Origin: Sphingopyxis sp. BE259
Lineage (GTDB): Bacteria; Pseudomonadota; Alphaproteobacteria; Sphingomonadales; Sphingomonadaceae
Direction of reading: 5' to 3'
Assembly: GCF_031457495.1 (NCBI RefSeq)
Contig: NZ_JAVDWM010000001.1
Span: 1,538,001 to 1,602,000 of the forward strand
DNA: 64,000 nucleotides
This document shows, piece after piece, positions 61,270-64,000 of this stretch; position 1 is the first letter of the stretch; each line of letters starts with the position of its first letter. The position numbers were made by a program, and so were the translations under genes. The notes beneath the pieces are model-generated. The model made no database searches, was not told the DNA's origin, and saw nothing but the letters and a program-made list of their open reading frames with translations.

Positions 61270-62334
61270 ATGTCCGTCGCCCGCAACACGATCGGCGCAT
61301 TCGCCACGCAACGCATGTTGGATCGCCGCACCGCGCTCGCGCAGATCGGGGGCGCCATGGCGCTCGGCTGCACCGCTCCCACTTTCGCTCATTCCCCTCA
61401 AAAGAAAGATCGCCGCATGACCTGGTTCGCCCTTGCCACCCGCGCCGGAGCCGATGGCCCGCGTCCTGTGATTCAGGTCGGCGACGCCTTTCACGACCTC
61501 CACGATGCCGCCGCCGCGCATGGCTTTGCCGCCGTCGCTGGCGACGTGTCCGCCATCATTCGCGACTGGGACGCCCGGCGTGACGCGCTGTTCGCGCTCG
61601 CCCGGGCGCTCGGCGGCGTATCGGGTGCGATCGCAGCGCCGAAGCTCGCCGCGCCGTTCGAGCCGCGCCGCATCTTTGCCGCCGCCTCGAACTTCATCGA
61701 ACATGCCGAAGAAATGCAGACCAAGCTCGCTGCCAAGGCCGACAGCGAACCCTATATCTTTCTGAAGACGATCGAGAGCGTCGTCGGGCCAGGCGATACC
61801 GTCGTCGTCCCGCCGCAGGTTGCACGCCCCGATTGGGAGGTCGAACTTGGCGTCGTGCTTGGCCGGTCGGGCAAGAATGTCGCGGTGGCCGACGCGCACG
61901 CCATGATCGCGGGCTATACAATCGTCAACGACGTGTCGGCGCGCGACCGCACCCGGCGCAGCGACTTTCCCTTCTCGCACGACTGGTTCCGCGGCAAGAG
62001 TTTCGACAGCTTCACCCCGCTTGGCCCGGTGTTCGTCCCGCGCGATTGCCTGGACGATCCGCACACCATCCGCTTGGGGCTGAAGGTCAACGGCGCGACG
62101 ATGCAGGACGGCAACACGTCCGAGATGATCTTCAACATCTACGAACAGATCGCCTATCTTTCGACGATCCTCGAACTGCGCGCAGGCGACCTGATCGCGT
62201 CGGGCACCCCCGCCGGGGTCGGCATGGGGCGCGGGGTCTTTCTGCAGGACGGCGACGTGATGACCGCGTGGATTGACGGGATCGGCGAACTCGCCAACCC
62301 GGTCGCTGCCCCGCACCTGCCGAAAGAAGCATGA
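61270..62334 (+). CDS. FAH-family hydrolase with Tat-like leader
   Basis: Either 354 aa (ATG at 61270) or 305 aa (ATG at 61417, M50). The catalytic part is a FAH fold: RIFAAASNFIEHAEEM, DWEVELGVVLGR, YTIVNDVSARDRTRR, IASGTPAGVGMGRG and the metal-binding E-x-E. It resembles 2-oxo-3-ene-dioate hydratases. In the longer form residues 16-42 read MLDRRTALAQIGGAMALGCTAPTFAHSP: twin Arg, a hydrophobic stretch and an A-x-A-like end, the layout of a Tat signal. If used, this enzyme would be periplasmic, which is unusual for FAH proteins. Neither start has a good ribosome site. Overlaps the next gene by 4 bases. Confidence 0.78.
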   Translation: MSVARNTIGAFATQRMLDRRTALAQIGGAMALGCTAPTFAHSPQKKDRRMTWFALATRAGADGPRPVIQVGDAFHDLHDAAAAHGFAAVAGDVSAIIRDWDARRDALFALARALGGVSGAIAAPKLAAPFEPRRIFAAASNFIEHAEEMQTKLAAKADSEPYIFLKTIESVVGPGDTVVVPPQVARPDWEVELGVVLGRSGKNVAVADAHAMIAGYTIVNDVSARDRTRRSDFPFSHDWFRGKSFDSFTPLGPVFVPRDCLDDPHTIRLGLKVNGATMQDGNTSEMIFNIYEQIAYLSTILELRAGDLIASGTPAGVGMGRGVFLQDGDVMTAWIDGIGELANPVAAPHLPKEA

Positions 62335-63374
62335 CCATGGCTGCGCTATCCCGCCGCTCGCTGCTTGTCCCGATCCTGATCGTCGTGGCGATTGCCACGC
62401 TCACCCTGTGGAGCGCTTTGGGCGGCAGTGCGCCCAAGACGGTGCAGCAAGCCGATGCGCGCACCGTGCGCTTCAACATGGCTTGGCTGCCGCAGGGCAG
62501 CATGGCCGGCATCTTTGTCGCGATCGACAAGGGCTATTTCGCCGAGGCCGGGCTCAACGTCGAGGCGGTGCGCGGCTTTGGCGGCATACGGACGGCCAAT
62601 GAGCTCGATCAGGGCATGTTCGAGTTTGCCTATATCGACCCGCTGTCGGTCGCGCTCAACCGGTCAAAGGGCGGCGCGGCGCGGATGATCGGCGGCATCA
62701 ACATGCGGCTGCCCGCGGGTGCCTGCTTCGTCAAGGAACGCCACGTCATCACGAAGCCCGCCGACTTGGCGGGGCTGCGTTTCGGCGCCGGTCAAAGCTC
62801 GGCGATCCAGGCACTGCTGCCGGCCTGGCTGAAAGGCAACGGCGTCGATCCGGTGCGCGTCGAACAGATCCAGCTCGACCCCGCGATCGTCGTGTCGTCG
62901 CTGGTCGAGGGACGGATCGACGCCGCCGAATGCTGGCTGGGCAATTCGATGGCGCTGTTCGACAAGGCGGCAAAGGCGAAGGGTGTCACTATCGGGCGCA
63001 TCGCCTATGCCGATTTCGGGCTGGATGTTTACGGAAGCGGCTTTGCGGCGCGCGATTCGCTGATCGAAAAAGATCCCGAACTGGTGCGTGCTTTTTTGAA
63101 GGCAGCCTATCGCGGCTATGCGGACGCGGCGCGCGATCCCAAGGCCGCGCTGGCCGTCATTCGCAAACATTACCCGCTGCTCGACGAGGCCGTGACCGAA
63201 CGGCAGATCCGTGAAACCGCCGACCTGATGGCGGCCGAGGGCGGATCGCACCGGCTGAAGCCCGAGAAGGTTGCGCGGACCGTCACCTATCTTCAGGCGA
63301 GCGGCCAGTTGCAAGGCTTTGATGCCAACACGGCGCTGTTCACCAACGCCTTTGTGCCAATGGGGAAGCCGTGA
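62331..63374 (+). CDS. ABC transporter substrate-binding protein, NMT1/THI5-like
   Basis: 347 aa. Signal segment ALSRRSLLVPILIVVAIATLTLWSALGG, then VRFNMAWLPQGSMAGIFVAIDKGYFAEAGLNVEAVRGFGGIRT, the pattern of the NMT1/THI5-like (SsuA/TauA) solute-binding group for aromatic, pyrimidine or sulfonate ligands. GRIDAAECWLGNS, then DPELVRAFLKAAYRGYADAARDPKAALAVI follow. A twin-arginine pair (SRRS) precedes the hydrophobic core. Start overlaps the FAH stop (ATGA), and a VOC gene overlaps its end in the same way. The ligand is unknown. Confidence 0.87.
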   Translation: MTMAALSRRSLLVPILIVVAIATLTLWSALGGSAPKTVQQADARTVRFNMAWLPQGSMAGIFVAIDKGYFAEAGLNVEAVRGFGGIRTANELDQGMFEFAYIDPLSVALNRSKGGAARMIGGINMRLPAGACFVKERHVITKPADLAGLRFGAGQSSAIQALLPAWLKGNGVDPVRVEQIQLDPAIVVSSLVEGRIDAAECWLGNSMALFDKAAKAKGVTIGRIAYADFGLDVYGSGFAARDSLIEKDPELVRAFLKAAYRGYADAARDPKAALAVIRKHYPLLDEAVTERQIRETADLMAAEGGSHRLKPEKVARTVTYLQASGQLQGFDANTALFTNAFVPMGKP

Positions 63375-63931
63375 TGAGCGACCCTGCCGCCTATCGCCCG
63401 CGACCGACGCGGCTGGGGCATCTGGTCCTGAAGGTGCGCGACATCGATCGGTCGCTCGCCTTTTACACCGAAGTGATGGGGCTCGAAGTGTCCGACTGGA
63501 TCGACCACCAGATGGTGTTCCTGCGCGCGGGCGAGGATCATCATGATCTGGCGCTTCTGCAACTGCCGCCCGGCCATATCGCGACGCCCGATGGCCATTT
63601 CCCGGCGGTGGAGCATTTCTCCTATCGGCTCGAGAGCCTGGACGAGATGGAAAAGGTGGCTGCGATGCTGGTCGCGCGCGGCATCACCATCGATCGCGGG
63701 ATCGGCAAACATGGTCCCGGCGCGAACAGCTTTCTGGTGTTCCGCGACCCGGATGGCAACAATGTCGAATTCTACACCGACATGACGCAGATCGACGCCG
63801 AGCATCCCTACACCCCGTCGGTGTGGGACGGCAAACAGCTCGACACGTTCGATCGCTGGCATCTGGAACATTTTTTGGTCCCGCCGCCCGCGCGCATCCA
63901 GTCGTTGATCGACAAGGAGGGCGGCCAATGA
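63371..63931 (+). CDS. VOC-family protein, extradiol-dioxygenase-like
   Basis: 186 aa. Two-module VOC fold with intact metal ligands: His in RLGHLVLKVRDIDRSLAFYTEVMGL, His in FPAVEHFSYRLES and Glu in DPDGNNVEFYTDMTQ. This 2-His-1-Glu set is that of extradiol ring-cleaving dioxygenases, and the length is that of the small type. It lies between the substrate-binding protein gene and the permease gene with ATGA overlaps on both sides, so it is an integral part of the ABC operon. It may act on the imported aromatic compound. Confidence 0.8.
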   Translation: MMSDPAAYRPRPTRLGHLVLKVRDIDRSLAFYTEVMGLEVSDWIDHQMVFLRAGEDHHDLALLQLPPGHIATPDGHFPAVEHFSYRLESLDEMEKVAAMLVARGITIDRGIGKHGPGANSFLVFRDPDGNNVEFYTDMTQIDAEHPYTPSVWDGKQLDTFDRWHLEHFLVPPPARIQSLIDKEGGQ

Positions 63932-64000
63932 GCGCCCCCGCCGTCACCCGCGACCATGCGATCAGCATCGGTTTTTTCCTTGTTCTTGGTCTCGCCTGGG
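63928..64000 (+). CDS. Start of a probable ABC transporter permease
   Basis: Only the first 24 codons are in the window: ATG at 63928 overlaps the VOC stop (ATGA), with GGAGGGCGG upstream. The peptide ends in a hydrophobic stretch (ISIGFFLVLGLAW), as at the beginning of a SsuC/TauC-type permease. The call rests mainly on position after a solute-binding protein gene. Confidence 0.5.
   Translation, partial: MSAPAVTRDHAISIGFFLVLGLAW

Noticed and set aside
60658..62316. Minus-strand open frame of 552 codons opposite tauE and the FAH gene
   Set aside because: Same reason; the plus-strand genes carry clear family motifs.
44295..64000. Second copy of the tRNA 3' end as an attachment site, or an integrase gene
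   Set aside because: None seen in the window. The right end of any island would lie beyond 64,000.
1..64000. CRISPR arrays, rRNA genes, insertion sequences with transposase, prophage genes
   Set aside because: No regularly spaced short repeats, no rRNA-like sequence and no transposase or phage structural gene recognised.

Overview
The window is GC-rich alphaproteobacterial chromosome, most likely from a sphingomonad close to Sphingopyxis. The support is gene content (an RcdA-type DUF1465 protein, a DksA without zinc cysteines, a membrane H+-pyrophosphatase, a PEP-CTERM-like surface protein, a TonB receptor of sphingomonad style) and a dense set of palindromic intergenic repeats. The genus is inference; no rRNA or other marker is present.

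Positions 1-44,300 look like vertically inherited core genome. In order: the start of serS; a Ser/Thr-rich surface protein; dksA, PilZ, two DUF465 proteins and RcdA; hisG-hisD-nusB-thiL and hppA; an SDR and carD; truA-fmt (minus) facing recR, a zinc-ribbon protein and def (plus); grpE-hrcA (minus) and rph-rdgB-hemW-xerC (plus); dedA-gshB-yraN-rsmI (minus) with a divergent LpoA-like lipoprotein; infC; an NRDE protein; an S10 peptidase; a three-gene toxin-antitoxin-like module (RAMA-domain protein, RelE-like toxin, HTH antitoxin); uvrB; a DUF3617 lipoprotein; a TPR membrane protein; a serine hydrolase; acpP-fabF-mltG; an Asp-nucleophile alpha/beta hydrolase; a peroxiredoxin and a 2H phosphoesterase. 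Translation, replication and repair, envelope and fatty-acid genes dominate. Palindromic repeats sit between many of these genes, often directly against the ribosome binding site of the next gene.

At 44,295 there is a tRNA with CAT anticodon, followed by the 3' remnant of a cobA-type methyltransferase gene cut off near 44,757. Beyond this point the character changes to an accessory catabolic region that runs off the right edge. It holds a TonB-dependent receptor, an LVIVD-repeat secreted protein, a lipoprotein and a fumarylpyruvate-hydrolase-like enzyme; then a tight operon of a ThDP-dependent 2-oxoacid decarboxylase-like enzyme, an aldehyde dehydrogenase, kynureninase and an amino-acid permease; a LysR regulator; ACMSD (2-amino-3-carboxymuconate-6-semialdehyde decarboxylase); an aspartate-dehydrogenase-like enzyme with a VOC protein; and an operon of TauE/SafE exporter, a second FAH-fold hydrolase, an NMT1-type solute-binding protein, a VOC protein and the first codons of a probable ABC permease.

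Kynureninase and ACMSD together point to degradation of kynurenine or 3-hydroxyanthranilate-type aromatic amines. However, 3-hydroxyanthranilate dioxygenase and aminomuconate deaminase are not in the window, and the ThDP enzyme, NadX homologue and two VOC/FAH pairs do not fit the textbook route. This cluster is the best candidate for an undescribed system here; the RAMA/RelE/HTH module is the second.
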